Of a stretch of DNA of 64,000 nt, positions 13,516 to 27,860 are shown piece by piece. The stretch's first letter is position 1. Each line of letters opens with the position of its first letter. The stretch lies in contig NC_132976.1 in NCBI RefSeq assembly GCF_047496725.1, positions 3,332,001 through 3,396,000 of the forward strand. Direction: 5' to 3'. The notes under the pieces are model-generated. The model was given only the letters and a program-made list of their open reading frames with translations, searched no databases and was not told the DNA's origin. This DNA comes from Anoplolepis gracilipes. Taxonomy: Eukaryota > Arthropoda > Insecta > Hymenoptera > Formicidae. A program made the translations under genes and the position numbers.

Positions 13516-15643
13516 TAGATTAACGACGATAGATATCGTATAGAATCGTATTTTAATGGACAAAGGTTGCCCATCGCACGATTGTGTATTATGCGCGCGC
13601 GAGCCGCCATTGTTATTAATTATTTCCCTCGCGTGCGGAGAACAAAAGTGCCGGTTCGCTATTGTTGCAAGACCACGGATACGACGGTGAATTGCTTCTG
13701 GAATTCGTGGCATTAATGAATGTAAACGGAAGGAACTATGCTGCGCTACAGGGTGGTGATTAATAAACTAACCAACTATATTTCGATGCGATTTTCGCGA
13801 GAAAAAATAGATATAATAATAAATTTTAACACCTACACAGAAAAAAGTAAGTGCCAAATCAAAACTTATATATACTTATATAAACGCGTTCGTTGTTTCA
13901 TATGTACGCAACAATTTATAATCTTCTTAGAAGAATTTAAAAATGTTAAATTTTAACAATATTATAATCTTATTTCAATATTACAATTGTCATTTCAAGA
14001 ATAAAATAATTATTTTAACTCTAAGAAAATTATAATCTTCGATTTGAACACGTGTTATTTTCTATCCAACATTTTTCTCTTTCTATTCAAGAAAAATATT
14101 TTTAAAAAACAAGAATATATTTTTCTTGATTGAACTATATGTATAAAATGTCTTTATCCAAGCAAATTTTCTTTGTTTAACGCAATATAATCGCATTTCA
14201 AAATTTACATTTTTAAACTAAAGATATTATCAAAATAAGAATATTTTTTTTTTTCTGTGTAACAAAGTATATTGATATTTTATTTTTATGTATAAAAAGA
14301 AATAGCAAAAATATCTCGCACTATAAAAGATATATATGTATATTTCAAATAAATTATTTTAACAGAATATTGGTGTTGTCTTAAAATATTTTGATAGAAA
14401 TTAAGATATTAATATAGAGATTTTTATAATATTTATTTAAGATATTAATATATTATTATTAATATATATTAGTATTATTAATATATTAATATATATTTAA
14501 AATATATTAATATAAAGATTTATTAAATTTTATTAATGTTAAGATAAACATTAATATTTCATTCTTATATATTTTACTATAAAAAATAAGTAACAAAAAT
14601 CTTTCGCACTATAAAATACATGCATATCAAATAAATTACTTTTGATAGAAACACAGAGAGAGAATAGCGGAAAAACTTAAAAATTTTATATTGAGAGACT
14701 TATTGTTAATTGTCCCTTTGTATAATATGTGTTGCTGCAACAACACATGTGACCAGAATTTTCCGCTTTCACGTGTCACACGTAACGTTTCATCCAAAGC
14801 GTTTTCCGCGGACGATTCGACGCGGAGCTTTAATTCATCGCTTGTTTGCGCGTTTACGTGAATGCTCGCGTCGCGATACCGTTTTATCACGAATCATCAT
14901 TGTGAAAATCCGTTTATTCTGCGTTATTTTATATACCTATGTATATGCTTTTATAACTCAACCGTCATAATTTTTTTTTCGAGACAAGAGCAATGCCTTT
15001 ATCTTTACCGAATGTTTGCACTCTGTCGCTAGAAAGTCTTACTATCTCCAGAGAGAGTAAATTTCTTCAATATATCAACTTTCAATGTTCTTAATTGCAG
15101 GAAATATTAGAAAGATAATTGTGAATTCGACGATCTAAAATCGTCACAATTTATATTATTGTCATATTTTAATTGTACAACGAACGACAGGAAATAACCC
15201 GCTTTTTTTAATATATATATTTGGCTTCTAATCAAAAATTTTAACGTCGACAAAAAGAGAGAAGTCATTCAGTATATTCAGAGTAAAATGAATAGACTCT
15301 CAATGAATAATGTTCCGAGTTCGCAGCTGCAAACGGCCACTCGAAAGATCTACTCTCTAAAACCCTGGAGCTTGCACTTATGCTAATAACTTGAAAGGCA
15401 GGGCGAATGTAATGCCTTCGCGGTCGTCAAAGAGGATCTGCATTTCCATTCTCGTTATGTACTTCGATCGACAAGGAGATTTTACGTCGCTAAAGTGTTA
15501 CGTTCATCGAACGAGTCTGAACGAAACAGTTTGCACGCTCGTTAAGTCGGGCCTATGTAAATACTTCCGGCACGAAAGCGCGCTTTCCTGTCGACGTATT
15601 CGAGTCTATTCTTCTGCGAATAAATTCTTACATCTAACAAGGA

Positions 15644-16011
15644 AAGGTATGGAAGTGTCTGCGATTTTAATGCGCTTTGAATATGTGTAGTCTAACAATA
15701 AGTCAAAATAGAAGACACGTATTTTTTATACGTGATTTTTCGGCCGTTAAGGGGGTGAAACACCCTCTTGAAAAAAATCGGTTTTTATATTTCTGAGCAA
15801 ATAAACGTCGAAATGATAAGAGATATAAAAAAAAAATTTCCGATGAAAGCATTATGGTTTTTAATGTACTTTAAAGTTGCATAATCAGATTTTTCAAAAT
15901 CCCCCTCCGCCCTTCAATTTTTAAAAAATTTGATTATGCAACTTTAAAGTACAGTAAAAACCATAAAACTTTTATTGGAAACTTTTTTTAATATCTCTTA
16001 CCGTTTCGACG
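15644..16011 (+). repeat. Hairpin (MITE-like) repeat, copy 1
   Basis: 15806-15887 and 15931-16011 are inverted copies of about 82 bp, with landmarks gttgcataatca and tgattatgcaac around a C-rich loop. The segment 15644-15826 to its left recurs in reverse orientation at 43743-43929, which shows that this is a dispersed element. No protein-coding capacity is visible. Confidence 0.8.
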
Positions 16012-16349
16012 ATACTTCCATATTTTCCTTGTAAGTCACATTAATGCAGGTTTGTGAGAAACTGTCACGTCAGATGAGATTTTACACAAATATAAGAGAG
16101 AGACAAAAGCTCTTGCAAAAATATTGCAGTCTTCGACAAGAACTCGAGAAACTTTTCAATCAAGATATTGATAATTTTTTAATATATTGAAAAACTAGAT
16201 GACTAAAAACATATTAAATTTCTAAAGTTATTTATCGCGAAAAATAATTTCTACATTAATCGATATGAAAATGAAAATTATCATATGCAAATTACCAGCG
16301 CCGGACATTGAAGTACATTTTTCATTAATCTTATATTACATCGAAAAAC

Positions 16350-16395
16350 CTTAAGACGAACGTTTCGATCCCTTTAGGACCCTCTTCAGCTCCAA
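16350..16395 (-). other. Hammerhead-ribozyme-like motif, probably Penelope-derived
   Basis: On the minus strand: CTGAAGA, an imperfect stem-loop, GAAA, then a 3 bp stem with a 2 nt loop ending in GTC. This matches the hammerhead core (CUGANGA, GAAA, NUH site) in the minimal form known from Penelope-like retroelements. Stem I is poor, so this copy is probably degenerate. Seen: the core string and spacing. Known: minimal hammerheads in such elements. Inferred: origin. Confidence 0.4.
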
Positions 16396-16465
16396 GAAAT
16401 ATTATAATCGTAGGAAATTTATCAAAATTACGCCATTCAACTTTACATTCTGAACTGCTATTTTT

Positions 16466-17160
16466 ACAGGGTGTCTGTACTCAAATCTTGTAAAAAAAAT
16501 TCTCTAAAAATTTCCCCGATTTTTCAGGTATTTTTCCAGGTAAGTAAAGAGAATATTTTCAAGATTTTTTTTTAATACAACTTTTTCCACAAAAAATTTT
16601 TTTATTACATTTTCTAATGTTTTTCATTCATACGAAGGAAAAACACAGAGCCTCTTAAGTTTCAAGTGCTAGGTTTATAAATGTAGTAAAAAAAAATCTG
16701 AATCACTTAAATAAGATATATATCTGGCATCTCAGACGATTTAATTTGTTTAATTAATATTCTAACAATTTTTACGCATAGAATTTTTTATAGAACTATT
16801 GTAGAATTCAAGCGCTTAAAATTTACTAAAAAATGTTTAAAAAATTATCAGTAGTCGAAATAAGCAGCGTGACACCTTGGCATTTCGGTTTGTCCCGAGC
16901 CTTCCTTTTGTTTCATAATCCAAACTATTTGTTTAATCTATCAAGAGCTCTAGAACAGTTAAAATCAAAACCAGAACTGTCAATGATTAATGAGTTTCCT
17001 CGAAGTGAGATGCCAGTTTCACACACATCACTGATTATTTATAATATAAAATCAAAATTATCAAAGAGAATTTTCGAAAAAAATTCCCTGAATCTCAATA
17101 AAATTTCATGACACTTCTCTGATTTTCCCAGATACAAAAAAAATTCCTAAGAATTCCAAT
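16466..17160. mobile_element. Non-autonomous transposon remnant
   Basis: Starts with acagggtgtctgtactcaaa and runs through AT-rich sequence with repeated aaaattccc/ttttccag motifs to about 17160. The agggtgt start is typical of many insect DNA-transposon ends. The 92-codon frame inside (16833-17111) has no recognisable domain. Confidence 0.4.
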
Positions 17161-17643
17161 GTCAGGCGCAACTTGCATATGCTAATTTTCATTGTATTGA
17201 TAAGTTCTTGACAAACGTACGATTCTATTTTCGTACGTTTCAAATTTCTGCATTTTTTTAATTATCATATTGCATCAAAGTATTGCAAATTTTCCTACAA
17301 ATTATTATCGAGTTTTTACTTTTAAATTACAAAAAATTTTTTTCTATGAAATAATATAATTATATATAAATAATATAATGATACAATATAATTATATAAT
17401 ATAATTTATATTATATCATTATATTATAATAATATAATATAAGTTATAATTTATATAAGTAATATAAAATATATTTATATATTTAAATAAATTATATAAA
17501 TTAAACATATAAAATTTATGTAATTTTCATAAAAATTGTAGCACACAATTTCCTTTTCGTCTACTAAAGTCAAATTCAAATATAATCGAAAAAACTTTCT
17601 GTATGAAAAAATATAGATATATTATGGAAGTATCATCTCTTAC

Positions 17644-18663
17644 CTCGTTAGAAAGCTGGACAATCCATGATCGATATCGGAAGTTGACGATGTACAGCGA
17701 TGTTCCTCGAGACTAGTGGATCTATCGATACCGGGACGCCTACCGGTAAAAGCTTTCAGCCTCGTCCCTTCTGTCCACGATTTACGATGTGGCTCCCGAA
17801 AAAAGCGTTTCTTGCTTCCGCACTCGAACGCGACGTCCTCCTGGCCGCGTTTCTTCAGGACGATTCTTGCGCGAGGTTCAGAATCGACGAGGACGAATCT
17901 GTCTTCGGTCAAATCGTCCTGGCGAGACTTTTTCGAATTCGGCGAGGCCTCGAAGGCCGGATTGTCCAGCTCATACTCATTCGGCATAATGTCGTTCGTC
18001 CTCTCCTCCGTATCACTTCCACCGGTCGTTTCCTCGCTTGAGGTCCTGGACACGACTCGAAAGGGTAATTGACCGTGTCCTCCTTCTCGGTCAAGAGACG
18101 CATGGAGGATAGCGAGCGATTCCCGTCGATGTTCTCGTTCTTCGAGCTCATTTCCGCTCGGTTCTCGTTGTCGTCGTGCTCGGCGAGAAAATCGAAGGCG
18201 TTATTTATCTCCCGCGCCTCATACGTCTCGTCCTCGTGCTTCGCCATCGAACGCTTCATCCTCCCATCACAGTCCAAGGTCGTCGAGTGATCCACCGTGT
18301 CCTGTTGGGTCTCCTCATTGATGCCCGAGCAAGTTTTACGTATCACCGGCTCAAGATTCTTGGTGATGTTGCGAATCCGCTTAATCGTGTCCGATGACAC
18401 TACGTCGATCCTCTTGTGAATCGGTACCACCTGATCGTGACCCAAGGTCACCAGAATATCACCCTTGTCGGTGCTATCCGATACTTGCTCCTGCCGCCTG
18501 CTGAGAAAGAGCTTCTGTTCCAATTTCGGAGGACACACGTCGAGCAAGTGCTCCTGTTCCTCGGCTGTCGCATCGTCCACTGTTACACGTGGCACACACA
18601 CATCGTTTCCGAGATCAATCAGATCGCCATCCTCGTTAGACGCCATCTTCCGACGAGTTACGT
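17644..18663 (-). CDS. First coding exon of an unrecognised acidic protein, with apparent frameshift
   Basis: The exon begins after acceptor gttgcag (18664). The likely start is ATG 18646 (aagATGGCG, first residues MASNEDGDLIDLGND). It ends at a strong donor, CGAG|gtaaga, at 17644 in phase 2. About 334 codons, hydrophilic and acidic, with no membrane segment. A short motif NEYELDNPAFE lies near 17950-17985 and a basic patch near 17810-17830. The frame changes once at about 18053-18062: upstream coding reads to NYPFE, and downstream coding continues in another frame (SRTSSEETTGG). Both halves look coding, so this is a 1-2 base indel, real or an assembly error. The acceptor at 18664 implies at least one 5' UTR exon to the right. 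The exit phase fits 8763. Family not recognised. Confidence 0.6.
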
Positions 18664-19836
18664 CTGCAACGATAAAAACACGTCTGTTAATTACAATATT
18701 AAACAAGTTAAACAAGTTAAGTTATAAAAATTCATAAAAACAGAAATTAAAAGGGACAGAAATATCTTTCTGGCATTTAAAAAGGCTAAATGAATATACA
18801 TATGTAATACAGTGAATAGAACATAAAATAAAAATCTCTAATCTGAAAACATTACGTATATTAAAAAAAAATTTTTTTTTAAATCTATATATATATATAT
18901 ATATATTATATATAAAATTTTTTCATTAGATACATATTATTTTTACATGTGAATATATTTACAATGTAAATTTAGTACTTGAGAATAACATGCACATGTG
19001 GTTAATATTTATGTTGACCATCATGGTAATTTAAACCAGTAATTATACGTCGAGATTCATTTAAAATAATCAGATTATCTGCGCAAAGTGTGTCAGCAGT
19101 TTTTCAATGTAACCTTATGAACCTGTCCTCGATTCGCCTGACCCGCGCAAGAAATCTCTAATCAGAGAGCGGTTCTCACCATCATAGAAAGGTTTCGCTC
19201 GAATCTTAATCGCACGATTCTCATATTTCCCTTCAATGCTTTTTCCCTCCTTTAATCACTCACCTTTTCGAATATATCGGAGAAGATCGCGCAAAAATGC
19301 ACTCGCCATATCGCCGAGATTTGTAAGATTGACGCGTATCGTTTATAAATCCGATCGGTATATCGCGAGCGACTGAAACGCGATCCGAGAAGGAGGACGT
19401 CGCCGATGCGTCCGTAATTGTCAGGGACAATTAACGACAAAATACTAAGCAAGTGATTTGCGCCGAAGCGTTTAACGACGAATAATTGTGCGATGATGGT
19501 GTGATACATTTTTATTCTTTGTCACACTCTCGCGACGCGAAAAAATACCGCCGTTCCACTTCTTTTAGAAATCATTTCGCGACTTTTTAAAAGTTGTAGG
19601 GTCGAAACTTTTGTGTTGCCTTCGACGGAGACACTTATATGTGTCATTATTAAAAATAAGAAAAATGTCATTTGGAAATATACTATTCAAAAAAAATTAC
19701 CAAATTACTTTTTGAATTTTTATCATTTTGATGTTAAAGTTTTTAATTTTAATTTCCTAAAAAGTAAGAAATCAATTAAGTTTCTATTTTTTTTATTAAA
19801 TAATTTGTTTATCTATCAAGAGAATGTTTTGAATTT

Positions 19837-19870
<34 letters not shown>

Positions 19871-22800
19871 AAAACAAATGTAGTTCCAGGACTATAAAAT
19901 AAAACTGGTATTCCAAATATGCTACACTTTTTCCATATATAAATATATACATCGATATATAAAATATATACAAATATAATAAATAAATATAATAAATGTA
20001 TACTATATATGTTCATATATATAAAATAATAATTATATATACACATGTATAAAAATGCTATTAAGTGTCCTCTCCTCTCTTCTAATTACTATCCACGCGC
20101 CGTTGATTAGCGATTCCAATATACGGCGAAATTAATTACCGTAGCTAATTGTTCAATGCTGGAAAGTGCACAAATGGGAGCGTAAATTCTATAAATAATC
20201 CGATACGCCAGAACTGGGAATTCACGAAGCGATGATGAATCCGTATGGTCGGCCTCCATTTAACTCCGCTCGACTCGCGCTGATTAATTACCGCTGACGC
20301 GCAATAGTATACGAACGATATGAGGGCTCGCTTGTGATGCATACAGACAAATTTAACCGGCGCATTTAAACGCTCTGTTAGACTTGGTTCTCACGATCCG
20401 GCCAGAAAGCAAACAAATGACGTAATTGTATACAATTACTCGGCCCCGGTGGCATTCTCTCTCTATCATTCCAGTCACGTTAAACCAAATTGACAATGTT
20501 GCCGCCGCTTCGAGAGCGTTCACCAGGAGATTTTTCGAAATAAGAGCAATATTCTGGATTAATGTGATGTGACATGTGTTGAACATTGATTTGTGTGCGA
20601 TGTCGAAAAATCCTGCATCGTTAGTTTTATATTAATATACAAAAGTATATATTTTCAGACTTAAAAGTGGAAAAAATTTATGATGCTTTATGCATGCAAT
20701 AAACGTGCAAAAAGGAAAAGATTTAGATAAGAAAAATTAATATTTATTACTAACAATAATTCAAAATATCAAATATAAAACTAATAATAAAAAAATTTTT
20801 TTAATTATAAAAAGAAAAATAATTTTTTGTCCGATCCTTTTTAGTGAAAAATACTTTTTATTATTGGAAGAGTTTATCTTATAGTAATAAATATTAAAAA
20901 TGAAGAAACCAAAAAATTCTCATTCATTTATCTGTGAAAATACTAATGCAGTAAGCACACTGAATCTTTAAGGACAACTTTTACTTCGTGCTGGTCAAAG
21001 GTAAATTATTTACGTGCTAGAGTCCTTCTTTCAAAAAAATCTTTTTTCGGAAGAAGGAACTAGATACCGCTTTTATTTCAGAAAAGTTTCAGGTTGAAAT
21101 TTCAACTTTGCCTTGAAATCCCTAGTGTGACTACGAAAGGTTAAATTTCACAAGAATGCAAATAAACGATAAGAATAACAAATATTATTTTTCAAGTAGA
21201 ACTTTGAACTTCAGACATTTCTACGAAATTAAGAGTCTGTCATTTTTTGAATTATAAATAAAATTTTATGCGAATAGAAAAGTGTCCAATATTTAATTGG
21301 AAATAATAGGCGATGGATATTTTGAGATTTTAACTCGAGACTGGTTGAGAAGAAAACGCTATACATAATAAAGTGGACGGAAAAAAATTAACACTTTTCA
21401 CACGCGAACACAATACTTTCTCGAGGATATGTAATTACTACAACGCATCCTTGGAAACGAAATCGACTTTCCAGAATCGGTGAACGACTCCTCTGATTCA
21501 TCATCGTCGCGATGATCAATGAAGGGAGACAACCGTGCACATCACGCACCGCACGCGTTCATTGAACTTTTAATCGCACCACGCGGGAGAGCAAGACAGG
21601 TCACACACGCTCGTTCACAGCGGTTTGTACAGGGTGTGTCAGGAGTCATGCACTTCCTCCCAATTCGAGTGAATATCGTTCATCGACGAAATAAAGAAAA
21701 AAATATTGAAATAAAACACAAAAGTTTTTTTTTTTTTTTTTTTTTTAATTCTTTGATCGCGTTTTATATTCGTGCCATATGACATTTGTTTATTTATTCC
21801 TGAACTGGCTGCTCTCTTTTCGTTTCGCTTATTCTCTCCAAATTCTAAATATATATCTATCTCATTTTTAGCGCAGAAAGTTGAAATATAAAAAAAAAAA
21901 ACAAATTTATACATTGAGAGATCTTACAACTGACGCTTCTCAAATTATTCAAAGATCCCGATGGTGATCTTCGTTCTATATTCGTAGAGAAATATTTACC
22001 GAGAAATCATCATCATGGCGTTCGGTCGTTTCTGGTACGGTTTAGGGAAAGTAGACGGAAACCGCGAGGTCACCCTGTATATCATTTTATTGCCGCACGA
22101 GAGTCGAGAGTCGCTCCCACGTCAAGAATGCACTCGCATACGTCGCTTCCTAGTACGTTTTTTCCGCATTTTTCTACATTTTCGTGCACGTTAGATCTTT
22201 CATTACACGTCGCTTCAATTTTAAGGATACAATTTACGTTACAGACACTTGATATAACTCGGAAAAGTCCGACGATTGCTTATTTTGTCATCAAAAAATT
22301 ATTTCGGATCATCACGTTCGACTCTACATTTTATAATCGACCGAATATGAAAAAAACAGACGCGCGATAACACGAACGTGAAAGCAAAAGAGTCGAAAGA
22401 TAAGTACGTATACGCGCAGCTGCTGGTTATGCGAGCACAAAACCACCGAGTGTCTCTTTGTTCAAAAAACGCCTCCGCCATGTACACATCGATGCGTCGT
22501 AATTACAGCATCGTAACTGATTAGCGTGACGAACGCGGTGCATTGTGGTAATATTTTAAATGACTGCCACGACGATGACCGTTCAAGAGTTAAATAGCAA
22601 CTTGTATATCCAGACACGTACTTTTCCTTCTCTTTTCTTGAGAAACGCGTCACAATAGATTCGTGTGGGTCGTCTCGACAAATCGTCCGGCAAAAATAAT
22701 CGGCTATGGTAATGCAATGCACATTGAAATGATGCAACGTGCGTTGCATTTTTCCGTAGTTAAGGTACATAAAGTATATAATGCGATATTTATATCTCGC

Positions 22801-25178
22801 TTCTATTAGGAAAGAACTATATGTAGTTATCTAATATAGTTATCTTATCTATATATAGTTATCTAATCCGCATACAAATTAGATAACTGTTAAATGTAAC
22901 TGTTAATGCATTTTGATTTTTTAATATAATTAGAATATAATTGTAATTAATTTAATATAATATAATATATAATATAATAATTTATAATTTATTTAATTTA
23001 ATATATAGAATGTAATTTAATCACAATATTTTATATCAAATTAGCTTCTTTATAGTGACTGTACACACAAAAATTCATGAAAATTAAAATTTTAATTCTA
23101 CAGGAAAAACTTTACTCACGATTTAATTATTGATTTTATATTTCAAAAGGCTAAGAATTTTTTTTAGGCGATGTCAAAAAATTCATGATTGTCGAAATGT
23201 ATTATATATATTTTGACAGCTGATTCGTATATATATATATATAGTTCCTCTTAAACAAAAAAAAAAAAAAAAAATAAATTTTTCGTTATTAAAAAGTTAA
23301 ATTGCTATGATTTTTTTAAATAACTAAATTAAACAAGAAAGAGAACCTCCGAATAATTCAACGAAAAATTATATGAAATTATTTTTATCTTTATCTTCTT
23401 GCTATAATCTGATTCACTAAAATTTCATTTCTAACATAAAACGTAATAACATCTCGAATTTGAATTAAACTTTTGTATCCAATCATCGTGGGATATATAA
23501 GATGAAAAATATCCAAAATATCCGGCACAATTTGCAATAATATATCCGCTTTAAAAATGTCAAAGCGTAGTTCAATTCTCGGATCCTCTCGTGATCCCTG
23601 ACAAAAACGCACAAAAAGAGGCGTGGCCGCCTCACAAACCACGATCATGAAATATACAGTTCCAGTAATGACTGCGGAACATTTGTCTACTGCAACCTCA
23701 GTTCACGGAGCAAATATTTAGTTTCGGTACATTGAGCAAATAGCGCACACGCAGCTGGATCACGGTCATAAACGCGGAACATGTGCAGCAGAGTTAATAA
23801 GTAAACAAAGTACATATCACCTGCTAAACTTTTAACTCTATATAAATTCACACTATTTTCCACGAATAATTATAATAATTCGTTGCTAGAAAACAACACA
23901 TAATTAAAAGCAGCATAAAAATATACAAAATAAAGTATGTAACTAAAGTAGTCTACATAGAATACAAGAAAAAATTAATCATCTTTTCTATTTATCTCTT
24001 TCCTCCAAAGATCTAATTTATATAAATTATTCTATTTGAATATATAATAATTTTAATAATAAATACAACAGTGAATAATTTTTTTACGTGATATAGAATC
24101 AAATCGATTAAAAAAGTAATCAATAAGAGCAAATTTATGATTTTCATAGAATAAACAGTCAGTTTAATTAGTAAGAATACGAGAAAAAATATTTGTAAAA
24201 ATTAAAAAATAAAAAATTTAATTATATAATATATTGTCAATAAATATAAATACTGCTGCTAGGTAGGTAAAATTTGTTTAGAAATAGTGTATATAATAAA
24301 AGTAGGAATTAATATCTAAGAGAAAAAATATAATTAAATAATTAAATAGTTAAAATCTACTTATTGAAGATAAATAAAGTATCGAGCGACTAAAGAATCT
24401 TCTAAAGATGTCGTTTGGCATTCGATTGTCGGAGCTTCGGGATCGATGCGAGCTCGAAGGCCAACCACTTCCGAGCGTCTTTGCTGGCGCAACTAGTTGT
24501 TAAAATTGCAGAAACGCCAAGTCCATAAAAGGAAATTTAGTCTCCTTTTCGTGCGCGTAAGTAATTTACTACTTTTCTTTCCTTTTTCTTTTTCAAAAAA
24601 AAAGCGAATCAACAGTTTATAACTTTTGAACTAAAAGTTATTTCAGCGATTCATTGATTAAAGGATTTTAATCGGATGCTATACGCAAGAGAATAAATGA
24701 AAATATTTGAAGAATAAAAAAGGAGCCCCTTCAATCATTATTAGCCACTTTAAACGATTTTACACCGGCAAGAATCGAAACATATTTGTAATTTTCTATC
24801 ATTTTTTTATAGTGCTTAACTTGATATCTGTACCGTCAACGTATTATAAGCTCCACTTGAGCTATTTTAATCACTGAATCTCGCTTTATTTCAAAAACAA
24901 CACGAAAAACAACACGGGTGAAATATTGATCTGGATATTTTCAACTTTGAGATTATTTTGAAATCTGAAGTACGCGAAACACATTTCCAGAAGGAAAGGA
25001 ATTTTTTTTATTTCTTTCCCGCTCGCTCGTCATCTTCTGCAATTTATTTCCACGGTGACCGTGATTCAACTGCAATTTACGGGAGTTATTAAAAGATTTG
25101 AGATACAATGATCTATCTAGTAAAAGCAAAAAAATCTTTATTTCTTAATTTTTTATTTTTTGGATTTGTATACCAGCA

Positions 25179-25254
<76 letters not shown>

Positions 25255-25319
25255 GATTAGATTTTTTAAACATTTTTACTCATTGATAAATATGTAATAC
25301 GTAATTGACCGACCTGTAC

Positions 25320-26459
25320 GGTCTGAGATTTTGTCAAAAATAACAGTAGTGAGTGAAGGTACCTTCTTCGGTTCGTGGCACAGGAATGATTCAGTCTCCG
25401 AGAACTTAAGATGAAATGTCACACGTAAAACGTAACACGTCGCGATGAAGGATTAGAAACTGGAGGGGCCAGGAAACAATGTATCGGTGAAAAGGAAGCA
25501 ACAAAATGTCATCGTCTGTCTCCCTCGTCGAACCGGACACGTGTTCGCGCGCGCGCACACAATAATTCGTTTAAATCACGGTCATTCCACTCGCGTGCGA
25601 CCTTGTTCGAGCGCCGTGTGTGAAAAAACGGCAGCGGTGCAACGTGTATGCGATTCCCGCCTCCGCTATCCATATCACTTTTGCGCGTGTGTGTACCGCC
25701 TCCTCTGTCTTTCTTCCTTGCTTCTCGTTCCTCAACTCCGATGTCTCCTGCCCTTCAAGATCTCGTTCCCGAGAGATTCGTCGAGTATCTCGTCGAGTAT
25801 CTTTACCTTTCTCGGAGGATAGAAGGCTCTTCGGGGAGGATGTTCGCGATCCGCGCCCGAAAATATCGCCGTTACTTCCCCGTTCGTTTCACATCGCGCC
25901 AAATTTCAGGCGACAACTTCAGCGGCCGCGAATGTAATGTCAAGTTGTCCGTCACCGGTTGTGACGTTTTCGCGCCACCCGCTATCGATGTCAACCTTTT
26001 GTTATATATCCCGGAATCGATCAAAACCTCTCACTCTCAACGATCGTTCTTTTTTTTTTTTTTTTTTTTTTTTCCTTCTTTACGGAAGACGACGCTTCCC
26101 CTCGATAACGAAACTAGGTCGAACAAGCGTGACTCACCGGGTCGACGACGACGCGTTTCTCGACGGATTGTCCTTTGTCGTCTGCAGTCCGTCGTGTATC
26201 TTGACTCGAGATTCCAAGACGCGGATCGATAACAAAGTCGATAATGGCGTCAGATGTCAGATCTAGGGGTCCATCCAGGGTGACGGTTGAATTTCGGCAA
26301 GAGACTCCGCAAGGAAGTCTTATTTTTTGTTCGCTCACTTTTATCGAGGATCTATCAGTAGACGAGAATCACGAGAGACTACGAAAGCGACGCACTCGCG
26401 AGAGACACTCGCGCCCTTCGCTTGTCGCTCCCCCTTTCTCTCTCTCCCTCTACTTCGTC

Positions 26460-26490
<31 letters not shown>

Positions 26491-26960
26491 ACAGTTTTCC
26501 TTCCTTCATGAAACTTCTTCGCTCCTTCTCTGTTCCTCGCGTCCTCCCCCGCGTCTTACTCACTCCCTTACCTTTTTCTTCCTTATCCCTATCGATATTT
26601 TTTTTCTCTTTCTGTCACGGAAAGCGCACGTGCCACGTAACCGCTGTGCGAGTACAAGACAAGTACTTCACGGTGCCCGCGTAAGGCACGCACTGAGAAA
26701 GAACGAGCCGCCGACGAACGGTTGCGAGTCTGTACATTCACCCATTCACGCACCCACACGCACGCACCCACACGCACGCACGCGCGGAGAGAGGGGAGGA
26801 GGAGAGGGTAGATGGACTCGGGTCTCGGGTCCGGTCTATCGTGGAGAAAGGGAGATCGTCAAGGGCGAGAGAGGGACACGACGAACGAAGGGAACCAGAA
26901 AGCAGAAGAGTCGAGACGAAAGCAAGATCTATAAAACGAAGAGGAAAATCGATTGATTTA
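25320..26960. promoter_or_regulatory. Large CpG-dense island, candidate promoter or 5' UTR region
   Basis: About 1.6 kb of CpG-dense DNA, the longest in the left half, with pyrimidine tracts (26460-26490), a poly-T tract (26049-26073) and a CA/CG-rich tract (26750-26785). Long frames are open on the plus strand (for example 25648-26232) but are interrupted by homopolymer-encoded Phe runs and have no domain. It is most likely the start region of a gene such as the minus-strand one at 18646. No clear core promoter was identified. Confidence 0.35.
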
Positions 26961-27069
26961 TCGAAATTACAATCCTTATAAGCAATTGCGACGAGGGTTA
27001 TTGTTTACAATTAAATAGTAATTAAAATCGTTAAACACATACCTATTGTTCTATTTTCTGACCTTATTG

Positions 27070-27186
<117 letters not shown>

Positions 27187-27860
27187 AAAAGAAAAAAAAG
27201 TTTGAGTAGGAAATCTTTTAAATCCTGAGATGTTTTAACTGTTTATAGATGATCAATTTTTTTTAAAAAGCAACTGTATCACTCAGCTGATCTTATCATA
27301 TTAAAAATTAATATATCTAATACATTTCGAGATACATGAATTTGATGTTGCATAAATCACTTTTTAGCTTTTAAAATGCACAATTAATAATTAATTTGTG
27401 GAGTTAAAGTGAAGATTTGGTCTATAAAATTAAAATTTTCATTTTGCATGAATTTTTATGTACAGACATAAAATTTTTGTGATAGTATGAAAAAAAATTA
27501 ATTTAACATATTTATGATTTTGAGATTAAATTATATTCTATAGTATTAATATAATATAATTAAATTATATTATATTATATTAAATTATATTCTATAGAAC
27601 AAATTACTTTAACTTTAACAATTTACTTATTAATTTTATATTTTAAAAGACTAAAAATGCTTTGCGCAATGTCAAATTTATGAATTTCAAAATGTATTAA
27701 TTTTTGACATAACTACATCCATATAATTTTATCTTAAACAAGGACTTAAAATATATATGATAAAATATCTATTGAAAAATAGATTTATACGATTAAAAAA
27801 TTAATAAAGTCGATAATGATGAGAGTTTTAGCTTCTTATATTATTTGTGTTTTTATGTAT

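Larger units (their letters stand above)
9736..17640. other. Long AT-rich stretch, intergenic or large intron
   Basis: No supported coding exon. Contents include poly-A/(TA)n near 10180-10225 and (GA)n at about 11728-11778 beside a CpG-dense patch (11400-11900). A second CpG patch at 13400-13740 shares about 45 bp with 11875-11919, and a third lies at 14720-14900. A hairpin repeat lies at 15806-16011 and a mobile-element remnant at about 16466-17160. AT palindromic tracts fill 17340-17480. If 17644 splices to 8763, all of this is intron. Confidence 0.45.

Noticed and set aside
25648..26232. 194-codon plus-strand open frame
   Set aside because: Several overlapping frames are open in the same CpG-dense DNA; contains a poly-Phe run from a T tract; nothing protein-like.
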